Of a DNA stretch of 21,914 nucleotides, positions 12,401-19,509 are shown piece after piece. How positions within the stretch are numbered: position 1 is the first letter of the stretch; each line of letters opens with the position of its first letter. Source of the stretch: Pleurotus ostreatus/Saccharomyces cerevisiae fusant (lineage: Eukaryota; Opisthokonta); contig JAMQCK010000474.1 of the NCBI GenBank assembly GCA_024196135.1, positions 1 through 21,914 of the forward strand, given 5' to 3'. Position numbers and translations under genes: made by a program. Under the pieces are notes generated by a model. That model was not told where the DNA came from. It worked only from the letters and a program-made list of their open reading frames with translations, and made no database searches.

Positions 12401-13012
12401 TCGGCCTGACTTGCTCACGTCTCCCCCCCTCCCTCGCCCCTGCATCTCATCTCCGTCTCCCTCCCTCCCCTCCTTCATCCTCCTTCATCCTCCCTCGTCC
12501 TTCCCTCGTCCTCCCTTTCTTCCCCATCTACCTCTTCTTTCCTTCCCTCGTCCTTCCCTCCTTCCCTCCTTCCCTCCTTCCATCTTCCCTTCCTCAGCAT
12601 AACCTGTGTACACGCACCTACACTCACATCCCCCCAATCCAGCGGCACCTCAAAGAAGCCGCACGTAATTTTGAGCGGGTCGCCGATCGCGTAGCGCCAG
12701 TCGAGAGTGGTGCAGGAGGACCAGGAGATAGTGGAGTTGGCGGTTGTAGTAGATGAGGAGTTGGTGGTTGGCTCGAAGAAGGGGTCAGATGCGGGCGGAG
12801 GTGGGTGGGGAAGGAATGGGAGAAGAAGAAGGATTGAGAGGGATGGGTGGAAGGGGAGAGGGATGGGTGGAAGGGGAGAGGACAGAAGGAGCAGGGGAGG
12901 AGAAGGAGGGCAAGAGTAAAAGTCGAGTGCTCACAGTAGCGAAGGACGCGCCAGGTGCAGTCAGTGTCGCGCCCACAGTCGAGAGGCCGAGGATCGCTGC
13001 AGTAAGCCCCAT
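9427..13012 (-). CDS. Secreted alpha/beta-hydrolase, tripeptidyl-aminopeptidase-like (TAP family)
   Basis: A serine peptidase of the alpha/beta-hydrolase fold, expected to cleave short N-terminal peptides; exact specificity cannot be read here. Twelve exons (minus strand, 5' to 3'): 13012-12935, 12771-12618, 12334-12263, 12081-11941, 11686-11531, 11335-11189, 11139-11095, 10984-10950, 10871-10722, 10577-9984, 9841-9683, 9543-9427. They total 1848 nt, 615 aa. Residues 1-25 look like a signal peptide ending ASFA. Oxyanion loop NPGGPGGSG at 100-108, WDPRGVG at about 138-144, nucleophile elbow GFSYGS with Ser238, then FPDRVGHVVLDG; acid in TADPVTP (Asp526) and base in GFGHAS (His555). A Ser/Thr/Asn-rich linker at about 381-401 has repeated N-glycosylation sequons, followed by a KR pair at 437-438. 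Intron 9682-9544 appears to use a GC donor. Introns 1-5 (163-283 bp) are swollen by tandem repeats, whereas intron 6 is 49 bp. Exons 7 and 8 are very short (45 and 35 nt) and the least certain. Confidence 0.87.
11369..11513. repeat. About 27-bp minisatellite inside hydrolase intron 5
   Basis: Four to five imperfect units with core GCAAGGGGCAGGAGATGT occupy most of the 195-bp intron (11336-11530). Two clean units are 27 bp, one is shortened to 20 bp and one carries a small internal duplication. Confidence 0.8.
11710..11824. repeat. 23-bp minisatellite inside hydrolase intron 4, 5 copies
   Basis: Five 23-bp units run exactly from 11710 to 11824, sharing a TCGAGAATGGAAAG core. The array makes up nearly half of the 254-bp intron (11687-11940) and does not reach the donor or acceptor. 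Confidence 0.9.
12150..12210. repeat. 22/23-bp repeat inside hydrolase intron 3
   Basis: Two to three units with core GGATTGGAGTTGCGGGATGG lie in the 181-bp intron (12082-12262). They are diverged by a few substitutions and ended by a run of GGGA. Confidence 0.7.
12420..12600. repeat. Polypyrimidine low-complexity tract inside hydrolase intron 2
   Basis: The + strand is a long run of CCTCC/CCTTC-type words (the transcript has the purine-rich complement), including several tandem CCTTCCCT copies near 12540-12590. It accounts for most of the 283-bp intron (12335-12617), the longest intron of this gene. Confidence 0.8.
12836..12885. repeat. 20-bp repeat inside hydrolase intron 1
   Basis: Two nearly exact 20-bp units (GGATGGGTGGAAGGGGAGAG at 12841-12860 and 12861-12880) plus flanking degenerate GGGAGAGG words lie in the 163-bp intron (12772-12934). 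Confidence 0.8.
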
Positions 13013-13071
13013 CGAAGTTACTTGAGCGCGGGTGTGGGGAAGTATGCGCCCCGCGGATCCCTCCGACGACC

Positions 13072-13079
13072 ATTATATA
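13072..13079 (-). promoter_or_regulatory. TATA box of the hydrolase gene
   Basis: Read on the minus strand this is TATATAAT, about 60 bp upstream of the ATG at 13012. The spacing fits a start site near 13045 and a short leader. Confidence 0.5.
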
Positions 13080-13383
13080 CGACTTGAGTGCGGGCGCTTG
13101 ACCGGCATCCGCACAGGCACCGACGAGCGGACGGGCACCGAAACGAGACGCGACAGGGATGAAGGTCACGGAATGGATATCAAGCGCATGCAGTGCTGTC
13201 TAGACACCTGAAGGGTAGGAAAGATCCCATCTGGAAAGGGGAAAACAAACGGAGCAAGGGTGAGTGTTTGCCTCGTTGCCTAGTCGCGCCTAATTTATGT
13301 ATCCAGCTACTCGTTTCTCATGGTAGCCAGGACAGAATCAATGCATAGTTATGCATTGGCCATGGTGAGTCGAGAGCCGCTGA

Positions 13384-14100
13384 TCAGAGGATGGTGGTTG
13401 CAGAAAGGAACGCCACGCCGAGAACGGCAGGAGGTGCAGGCGCGGATGGGCGCAAGACCCACGGCCGCACGGTCGCGATCAGGTGACTGCGTCTTCTATC
13501 GCGACGCGTCGCGCGCGTCTCGAAGCCGATGGGCATCGCGCATCGCGAAGCCAAGTACAGGAGAGTGGCATCGTCGGGCTTGCAGGATCGCAGGTGATCG
13601 TGGTAACAGAGAATAGGGCGTCGTCGGGCTCGCAGAGTGTTGCTGTACTCGCAGAAAGAGGCGCATACCTGCCGACCACAGAGAGAAGCGAGCCCGGACG
13701 CTCGAATAAGAGACCCTTCATGGTCGTCTCCAAGGCGCTGCGAGGTCGTCTCCAAGGCGCCGCTAGGTCATCCCCAAGGCAAAGGGTCCCTTCCTCCTGC
13801 GTTGACAAAGGGCAGGAGAAGAGAAACAATGAGCGCCGAGAGGCGGATGAGTGCCCGAGAGATGAGGAGCGCCTAGAGGAGCTCGCCCCTTGCACTGGCG
13901 TAGTTGCAGAGGCGCGGCACCATCTTCTCGGTCTGGGATCGAGGGCGTCGATCTTGCCGCCCAGGTAGATGTGCACGGCGTCCTCACTAGCAAACAAAGC
14001 GCCCATCTTCCCTACTCGGGGGATGAGGCGCACGGTGTCATCCTCAAGCGTAGCTTTGAGGTGCACGTCGAACTCGCCCACACAGAGGGTTTGTTCATGC
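13384..14100 (-). pseudogene. Possible decayed or small unknown coding segment
   Basis: The minus strand has a stretch (about 14100-13930) with protein-like composition, containing LKATLEDDTVRLIPRVGKMG and VHIYLGGKIDALD, with a possible ATG at 14081 or further upstream. Lower down the frame turns into low-complexity Ser/Arg-rich sequence and a second overlapping minus frame runs to 13384. A 22-bp duplication at about 13724-13780 interrupts the region. I recognise no family and cannot build a splice model, so this could be an exon remnant of a lost gene or chance. Confidence 0.2.
13724..13780. repeat. 22-bp repeat, about 2.5 copies
   Basis: Two 22-bp units with core TCGTCTCCAAGGCG and a partial third. 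This is the leftmost clear unit of the large repeat field. Confidence 0.7.
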
Positions 14101-14159
14101 CTCGACCAGCGCCCGTCGCGCTAAACACCCCTCGTGCGCGGAGCGCTCACGCCGACGCA

Positions 14160-14440
14160 AGCCCCTAGCGCGCCCTCGAGGACACCACTTGCGCGCCCTC
14201 GTGGACACCATGGGCCCTCATTCGTCGACAGACTGTCCCTTTGGTCGTTCAGCCAGCTCGTCCGTCTACTTGGTTGCTCAGCCAGGGCGCTCGTCGACCG
14301 CCTCCCGTCTCCGTCTCGTCCGTCACCCGTGTAACAAGTTCGTCTGTCACCCTAGTGGCAAGCAGCTTGTCCGTCGTCTGTCAAGGAAGAGACTCGTCCG
14401 TCGTTTGTCAAGGACGGCGCGCGGTCGACCTTCCTGAGTT
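14160..14440. repeat. Short degenerate tandem duplications
   Basis: Pairs of related segments occur in succession: GCGCGCCCTCGAGGACACCA and its variant near 14168-14212, then GTCCGTCGTCTGTCAAGGA-type pairs near 14367-14415. Copy numbers are low and units of about 23-27 bp are poorly preserved. Confidence 0.55.
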
Positions 14441-14584
14441 GGGTTGGAGTACACTCGCTCGGGTGAGTTGGAGTACGCTCGCTTGGTTGAATCAAAGAAC
14501 GCCCGCTCGGATGAGTTGGAGTACACTCGCTCGGGTGAGTCGTAGGACGCCCGCTCGGGTGAATCGTAGGACGCCCGCTTGGGT
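14441..14584. repeat. 24-bp minisatellite, 6 copies plus partial
   Basis: Six 24-bp units start at 14441, 14465, 14489, 14513, 14537 and 14561. The consensus carries GAGTTGGAGTACACTCGCTC with two alternating subtypes (TACACTCG versus GACGCCCG). On the minus strand one frame reads as a degenerate octapeptide, SPERASYD-like. Confidence 0.9.
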
Positions 14585-14704
14585 GAATCGAGGGGCATGT
14601 TTGGCAGCGGCCTGCCCGCAGGCTGGTTAACGAGCCTACGCCCGCTGGCCGTCTTCGAGAACAGCACGCGCCGCAGTCTTCAAGAACAGCACCCGTCACC
14701 CTGA

Positions 14705-14775
14705 AAAGGAGCGCGCGCTGTGTTGTAGGAGCGCGCGCTGTCTTGAAGAAGAGCGCGCGCTATCTTGTAGGAGCA
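14705..14775. repeat. 20-22-bp minisatellite, about 3.5 copies
   Basis: Units share AGGAGCGCGCGCTGTCTTG with small length variation (20 and 22 bp). The palindromic GCGCGC core recurs in each unit. Confidence 0.75.
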
Positions 14776-14937
14776 CGCCGCGTTGACGTTAAGCTGGATC
14801 GAGAACGTCAGGTAGTTCACAGGATCGAAAACGTCGCGCAGTCCACTGGTACGATGAGGAGCTAGTGGTCGACGACGAGGGAGCATAGCTGGCCGACGAA
14901 GCGCTAGTGCTGACCGACGACGAAGCGCTAGTGCTGG

Positions 14938-14957
14938 CCGAGGAGGAGGAGGAGGAG
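14938..14957. repeat. GAG triplet run
   Basis: A short run of about six GAG triplets (AGGAGGAGGAGGAGGAG) between two minisatellite arrays. Confidence 0.7.
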
Positions 14958-14988
14958 TAGGAGCAGGCCGGTGCTGGTCGATGATGAG

Positions 14989-15162
14989 GACCGAATGCAG
15001 CCGGTCGACGAGGATCGAATGAAGCTGATCGATGGGGATCGAATGAAGCTGGCCGACGAGGATCGAATGAAGCTGGTCGACGGGGATCGAATGAAGCTGG
15101 TCGATGCGGATTGAATGAAGCTGGTCGATGGGGATCGAATGAAGCTGGTTGACGGGGATCGA
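14989..15162. repeat. 24-bp minisatellite, 7 copies plus partial
   Basis: Seven 24-bp units run from 14989 to 15156, followed by a partial. The core is GATCGAATGAAGCTGGTCGA. The units differ by single substitutions only, which suggests this is one of the younger arrays. The minus strand reads as an octapeptide of the type HSIPVDQL. Confidence 0.92.
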
Positions 15163-15188
15163 AGAAAGTGGGATCAAGGCCGCAGGGA

Positions 15189-15321
15189 CGAGCCGCGCGT
15201 CGTCATGAAGCTGACCGAGCCGCGCGTCGTCATGAAGCTGACCGAGCCGCGCGTCGTCGTGCAGCTGACCGAGCCTCGCGTCGTCGGCGGTTGACCGAGC
15301 CGCGCGTCGTCCGGCGGTTGG
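15189..15321. repeat. 26/27-bp minisatellite, 5 copies
   Basis: Units 15189-15215, 15216-15242, 15243-15269 (27 bp) and 15270-15295, 15296-15321 (26 bp) share CGAGCCGCGCGTCGTC. The first two copies are identical. Confidence 0.9.
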
Positions 15322-15477
15322 CTAGGTTGGGGTGCACGGTCGACTGGGTCACATAGGCGGTCGACGGGCTGAGTCGGATGGCCGTTGGCTGCGTCGCATA
15401 GGCGGTCGGTTGACTGGGTCGAATGGTCGCACAGCCCACCAGCCAGGTCGAGGGAGAAGAGCTCACGCGCCATTGGC

Positions 15478-15580
15478 GTCTATCGTCTACCACTCTCTGC
15501 CAGTCGTCAATCGTCTACCACTCTCCTGTCGTCTGTCGTCTATCACTCTCTGGTCGTCTGTCGTCTACCACTCTCAGGCC
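15478..15580. repeat. About 27-bp repeat, 4 copies
   Basis: Four units with core GTCTATCGTCTACCACTCTC vary by short indels (roughly 24-29 bp). They lie between two G-rich arrays and have opposite strand composition (C/T-rich on the + strand). Confidence 0.75.
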
Positions 15581-15610
15581 GCACAGCGCCAAAAGAACTG
15601 GACTGCAGGC

Positions 15611-15943
15611 GGACTCGAGTTGAAGAAGCACGCTGGGCTCGAGTTGACAGAGCTCGTCGGACTCGAGTTGAAAAAGCATGCTGGGCTCGAGGGTGAGGAG
15701 TACGCTGGGCTCGAGGGTGAGGAGTACGCTGGGCTTGACGTGGAGGAGCTTGGTTGACTCGAGGTGGAAGAGCACGCTGGGCTCGAGGGGGAGGAGCGCG
15801 GCATGCAGGGTCGAAGGAGCGCCGGACTCGAGCTGCAAGAGCGAGGCGGACTCGAGGTGCAAGAGCGTGGCGGACTCGAGGGTGGGGAGTGCGCTGGACT
15901 CGAGGTGCGAGAGCGCGGCGAGCTCGAGGGGGACAAAAGCGGC
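15611..15943. repeat. 24-bp minisatellite, 14 copies
   Basis: Thirteen 24-bp units and one 21-bp unit (15803-15823) can be laid end to end from 15611 to 15943. Most begin GGACTCGAG or GGGCTCGAG. Two adjacent copies (15683-15706 and 15707-15730) are identical. All six frames are largely open because the period is a multiple of three; one + frame reads as octapeptides such as LEGEEYAG. Confidence 0.93.
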
Positions 15944-16039
15944 GAGCGCGTGATTTGCGCGAGACACCGGCCTCGTCTACCAGCTCGCAAGACCTTGGGC
16001 TTAGACCGGAGCCCTCCCATGCCAAAAGCGAAGCGTCGG

Positions 16040-16250
16040 AGGCTTAGTCACCAGGCTACCTTGGGCTTGTCCATCAGTCTTGGCAGAGACATCAGGCTCG
16101 TCCATCAGCTTTGGCAGAGACATCGGCCTCGTCCACCAGCTCGCGAGATACCGGCCTCGTCCACCAGCTCGCAAGACCTTGGGCTCGTCCATCAGCACGC
16201 GAGATGGTGAGCCTGTCCACCAGCGCGCGAGATGGGGCGCCTGTCCACCA
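16040..16250. repeat. About 30-bp repeat, about 7 copies
   Basis: Irregular units of roughly 27-32 bp share CTCGTCCACCAGCTCGCGAG or close variants. Several copies carry TTGGCAGAGACAT, others CTTGGGC, so at least two subtypes are interleaved. Confidence 0.75.
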
Positions 16251-16284
16251 CATAGTCCGAGTCGGTTCGCACGATGCATGTGCG

Positions 16285-16497
16285 ACATGCGGGATCGAGG
16301 AGGAGGTCGCGGTGTGCGAGCTCGAGGAGCCGTGATGTGCGCGCTCGAGGAGGTCGTGGTGCGCGAGCTCGAGGAGCCGTGATGTGCGACGTCGAGGAGC
16401 GCGCTATGCGCGCTCGAGGAGGCACGCACCATGCGCGCTCGAGGAGGGCGCACGCACCATGCGAAGTCGAGGAGGCACGCACCATGTGAGCTCGAGG
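16285..16497. repeat. About 27-bp repeat, about 8 copies
   Basis: Units of about 27 bp share GCTCGAGGAG and end in GTGATGTGCG or CACGCACCATG. Left copies carry the first ending and right copies the second, which suggests local duplication after divergence. Confidence 0.8.
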
Positions 16498-16500
16498 CAT

Positions 16501-16684
16501 GTCCATCGCCGTCTCCCAGTCGGGCCCATCGCCGTCTCCCAGCCCGGTCCGTGACCATCTCCCAGTCGGGTCCATCGCGGTCTCCCAGTCGGGTCCATCG
16601 CCGTCTGGTAACCGGGTCCATCGCCGTCTCGTTGTTGGGTCCACCGCCATCTGGTACCCGGGACGACGCCCGTCTGGTAGCCGG
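16501..16684. repeat. 23-bp minisatellite, 8 copies
   Basis: Eight units of exactly 23 bp run from 16501 to 16684 and share GTCCATCGCCGTCTCCCAG. The last copies replace CTCCCAG with CTGGTA. Confidence 0.9.
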
Positions 16685-16719
16685 GCCGATGCTCGACACG
16701 AAGAGTGGCCGACGCCCGA

Positions 16720-16935
16720 CACGCGGATGGGTGGGGCTCGACGCGAAGAGGGGAACGGGCGAGGAGCAGTGGGGACGGGGCGAGGGCCCGAAGATGGGCG
16801 GGGCGAGGAGCATAGTGGAAGAGACTCGACATGCAGAGTGGACGGTGCTCGACACGCGGATGGGCGGGGCGAGGAGCAGAGCGGACGGGGCGAGAAGCAG
16901 AGTGCAAGGGGCTCGACACGCGGAGTGGATGGGGC
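16720..16935. repeat. Degenerate GC-rich repeats, units about 20-25 bp
   Basis: Recurrent words GCTCGACACGCGGATGGG and GGGGCGAGGAGCAGAG alternate irregularly. I cannot fix one period; it looks like an older, partly scrambled array. Confidence 0.6.
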
Positions 16936-17004
16936 GTTGGAGAGCGCGCGCGTCCTGTGACTCCGTCGGGTCGCATCTGGCTCGAAGCGCCGTCGTGTCG
17001 TTCC

Positions 17005-17330
17005 TGACTTGCAGAGCACGGCGAGTCCGTTTACTTGCAGAGCACGGCGAGTCTGTTGACTGATAGAGGACGGCGAGTCCATTGACTGGTAGAGCACGGG
17101 TGTCCGTTGACTGGCAGAGCCGGCGCATCCTTCGACCCGCAGCGCCAGCGCGTCTGTCGATCCGCAGCGCCGTCGTGTCGCATTTGGCTCGAAGAACCGT
17201 CGCGCCCTTCGACCCGCAGCGCTGTCGCGCCCTTCGACCCGCAGCGCCGTCGCGTCAGCTTTGGCTCGAAGAACCGTCGCGTACCGTCGACAAACTGTTC
17301 CACCGTCGTGTACCGTCGACAGACCGGTCC
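17005..17330. repeat. Successive 25-28-bp repeats, two families
   Basis: From about 17005 to 17110 four units share CAGAGCACGGCGAGTCCG and TTGACTG. From about 17118 to 17330 units share TTCGACCCGCAGCGC and GGCTCGAAGAACCGTCGCG, with a block containing the second word occurring twice as a larger unit (about 17180 and 17265). Confidence 0.7.
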
Positions 17331-17590
17331 ACCGTCCTCTCGTCGCTCTAGTTCGAGAGCTCGTCCTCTCGTCGCTCCAGTTTGACAGCCCGTCCTCTCA
17401 CTCTAGTTCGAGAGCCCGTCCTCTCGTCGTTCCCGTTCGAGAGCTCGTACTCTTCACTCCCGTTTGAGAGCCCGTCCTCTCGTCGCTCCAGTTTGGGAGC
17501 CCGTCCTCTCGCTCCCGTTTGAGAGCCCGTCGTCGCTCCCGTTTGAGAGCGCGTCCTCTCACTCTAGTTTAGTTTGAGAGCTCGTCGTCC
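17330..17590. repeat. C/T-rich repeat, units about 24-30 bp, about 9 copies
   Basis: Units share GAGAGCCCGTCCTCTCGTCG joined to CTCCCGTTT or CTCCAGTTT. Lengths vary because the CTCGTCG segment is sometimes missing. Confidence 0.8.
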
Positions 17591-17733
17591 ACCGACCGAT
17601 GGTGACTGAGGCGCGTCGTCCGCTGACGGCGACTGAGGCGCGTCGTCCGCTGACGGAGACTGCGCGCATCGTCCACCGACCGATGGCGACCGAGGCGCGT
17701 CGCCCGCCGACCGTGACTGAGCGCACGTCGTGT
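17584..17733. repeat. 27-bp repeat, about 5 copies
   Basis: Units of about 27 bp share GTCGTCCGCTGACGGCGACT followed by GAGGCGC (for example from 17614). A shorter run with the same core recurs at about 17925-17970. The GCGACTGAGG core also occurs in the array near 18.4 kb. Confidence 0.75.
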
Positions 17734-17834
17734 CGTGGATATCTCGTTCGCCCCGTCTTGAATGTAGCGCGCGCCGTGTCGTACCAAGCCTCAAATCGCG
17801 TCGTGCCAAGCCCCAAATCGCGTCGTACGCTAGC

Positions 17835-17925
17835 CCTCGAGGATGCAGGTCGTACGCCCCCCAAGAGGACGCCCGTCGTACGCCCCCGAGGACGCACATC
17901 GTACGCCCCCGAGGACGCACGTCGT
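17835..17925. repeat. 23-24-bp repeat, 3-4 copies
   Basis: Units share GTCGTACGCCCCCGAGGACG. They stand next to a CGTCGT... pair near 17795-17830 that contains CAAATCGCGTCGT twice. Confidence 0.75.
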
Positions 17926-18073
17926 CCACCGATGGCGACTGAGACGCGTCGTCCACCGACGGCGACTGAGGCGCGTCCTTCGTCGGCTGTCGAGCAGCTG
18001 GCTCGTGCGGGAGTCGACGCACTGGCTCGTGCGAGAGTCTAAGAGCCAGAAAGCGAAGCCGAAGAGATGGCGC

Positions 18074-18153
18074 ATCGTCTGGCCGCAGAGCGGATCGTCA
18101 GGCCGCAGAACGGATCGTCTGGCCGCAGAACGGATCGTCTGGCCGCAGAACGG
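18074..18153. repeat. 20-bp minisatellite, 4 copies
   Basis: Four 20-bp units (ATCGTCTGGCCGCAGAACGG) run from 18074 to 18153. The third and fourth are identical, the first two differ by one base each. Confidence 0.93.
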
Positions 18154-18160
18154 AGGCTGT

Positions 18161-18320
18161 GCATCGTCTGGCTCGCGAGAGATTGCGCATCGTCTGACTG
18201 ACTCACGAGAGATTGCGCATCGTCTGACTGACTCACGAGAGATTGCGCATCGTCCGACTTGCGAGAGATTGCGCATCGTCGGGCTCACGAGAGATTGTGC
18301 ATCATCTGGTTGCAGAACGG
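18161..18320. repeat. 26/30-bp minisatellite, 5 copies plus hybrid
   Basis: Units: 18161-18186 (26), 18187-18216 and 18217-18246 (30, identical), 18247-18272 and 18273-18298 (26). The 30-bp form carries an extra GACT. The array starts with GCATCGTCTGGC like the 20-bp array on its left and ends (18299-18320) in a hybrid with that array's TTGCAGAACGG, so the two families share an origin. Confidence 0.92.
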
Positions 18321-18330
18321 AGGCGGCGCC

Positions 18331-18633
18331 GTCCCCCGACTGAGGTGCACGGTCCCCCGACTGGGGTGCACGGTCCCCCGACTGCGACTGAGGTGCACGG
18401 TCCCCCGACTGCGACTGGGCTGCACGGTCCCCGACTGCGACTGGGGTGCATGGTACCCCGACTGCGACTGAGGTGCACGGTCCCCCGACTGAGGTGGCGC
18501 CGTCCCCCGACTGGGGTGCACCGTCCCCCGACTGCGACTGAGGTGCACCGTCCCCCGACTGCGACTGAGGTGCACGATCCCCGACTGCGACTGAGGTGCA
18601 CGGTCCCCCGACTGCGACTGGGGTGCACGGTCC
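18331..18633. repeat. 21/27-bp minisatellite, about 12 copies
   Basis: Units share GTCCCCCGACTG...GGTGCAC. A 21-bp form (..CGACTGAGG..) and a 27-bp form (..CGACTGCGACTGAGG..) differ by one internal six-base duplication of GCGACT and alternate in blocks. One unit has GGCGCC in place of GTGCAC. Confidence 0.92.
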
Positions 18634-18662
18634 TTCGCCGTCACTCGCTTGGCGAAGATGTG

Positions 18663-18778
18663 CAGCGTCTTCGAGATGTGCATCGTCTTCGAGACGTTCA
18701 GCGTCTTCAAGACGTTCAGCGTCGTCAAGATGTTCATCGTGCGTCGTCAAGATGTTCAGCGTGCGTCGTCAAGATAGG
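18663..18778. repeat. 18/22-bp minisatellite, 6 copies
   Basis: Four 18-bp units (18663-18734, consensus CAGCGTCTTCAAGACGTT) are followed by two 22-bp units (18735-18756, 18757-18778) that have gained GCGT. The shortest unit in the field. Confidence 0.9.
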
Positions 18779-18856
18779 TCGCATCATCCAATGTTTGTTT
18801 GGGCGGGGGGTGAGAGGTAGTCTCGTAAAGTGAAGGAGCGCATGGTCCCCCGACTG

Positions 18857-19124
18857 GGGACCAAGTCTCGTCCGCGAGAGCAGTGGGACCACGCCCCGTC
18901 CGCGAGAGCAGGGTGACTACGCCCCGACTGCGAGAGCAGGGGGACCACGCCCCGTCGTCGAAAGCAGGGGGACCACGCCCCGTCCTCAAGACTAGGGGAC
19001 CAAGTCTCGTCCTCGAGAGCGGGGAGACCACGCCTCGTCCTCGAGAGCAGGGGGACTACGCCTCGTCCTCGAGAGCAGGGGACCACACCCCGTCCGCGAG
19101 AGCAGGGGGACCAAGTCTTGTCGG
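18857..19124. repeat. 28-bp minisatellite, about 9.5 copies
   Basis: Mostly 28-bp units with GGGACCACGCCCCGTCC plus GCGAGAGCAGG, from 18857 to about 19124. Two subtypes, CACGCCCCG and CAAGTCTCG, recur at the start, middle and end of the array. Confidence 0.9.
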
Positions 19125-19227
19125 TAGGTTTGAGGATAGCGGGTCGTCCGCAGGTTTGAGGATAGCGGGTCGCCTGCAGGGTTGAGCATAGCGGGTCGCC
19201 CGCAGGGTTGAGCATAGCGGGTCACCC
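19124..19227. repeat. 26-bp minisatellite, 4 copies
   Basis: Four exact-length 26-bp units, 19124-19149, 19150-19175, 19176-19201, 19202-19227, sharing GTTTGAGGATAGCGGGTCG. They abut the 28-bp array directly. Confidence 0.93.
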
Positions 19228-19431
19228 CAGCCGTGTGCTCGTTGTCTAGATTGCTCGCTCGCTTGCTCGTCGTCTAGATTGCTCGAGCAGGGGCATGCCT
19301 GTCACTTGACTTGGTCGAGGAAAGCGAGCGGACAGGTGAGGGAGAAAGGGGGAGGTGAGAGGGAGGCGTGAGGGAGATGAGGTCCCTTCCGCTCCCGGAG
19401 AGCGGACGAGGAGTTGGCCATCGACCACGGG

Positions 19432-19508
19432 CTCGAGTGAACAGAATGTCAGTCTCGAGTGAACAGAACGTCAGTCCCGAGTGAACAGAACGTCAGTGTC
19501 GAGTGAAG
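19432..19508. repeat. 22-bp minisatellite, 3.5 copies
   Basis: Units 19432-19453, 19454-19475, 19476-19497 and a partial share CTCGAGTGAACAGAACGTCA and differ by one or two bases. Confidence 0.92.
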
Positions 19509-19509
19509 C

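Noticed and set aside
3387..13012. Functional pairing of the N-degron ligase with the neighbouring aminopeptidase
   Set aside because: An aminopeptidase could in principle create N-degrons, but this one has a signal-like N-terminus and glycosylation sequons, so it is probably secreted and separated from cytosolic UBR1. Convergent neighbours give no evidence of joint regulation.
13010..13169. Longer minus-strand start for the hydrolase (ATG at 13169)
   Set aside because: That frame differs from the exon 1 frame, would run through the TATA box near 13075 and lacks a signal-like N-terminus.
16001..17128. Long minus-strand open frames (up to 375 codons) across the repeats
   Set aside because: They run through several unrelated arrays, overlap equally long frames on the other strand and in other phases, and have low-complexity Arg/Ser/Pro-rich composition with no domain. 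The openness follows from GC-rich repeats that lack stop words.
17830..18750. Minus-strand 306-codon frame with Gln-Ser-Gly repeats
   Set aside because: It is the translation of the 21/27-bp and 26/30-bp arrays, and opposite-strand frames are as open. No start context or flanking unique coding sequence supports it.
14441..19508. CRISPR-like array
   Set aside because: Units are directly tandem with no unique spacers and the genome is clearly eukaryotic.
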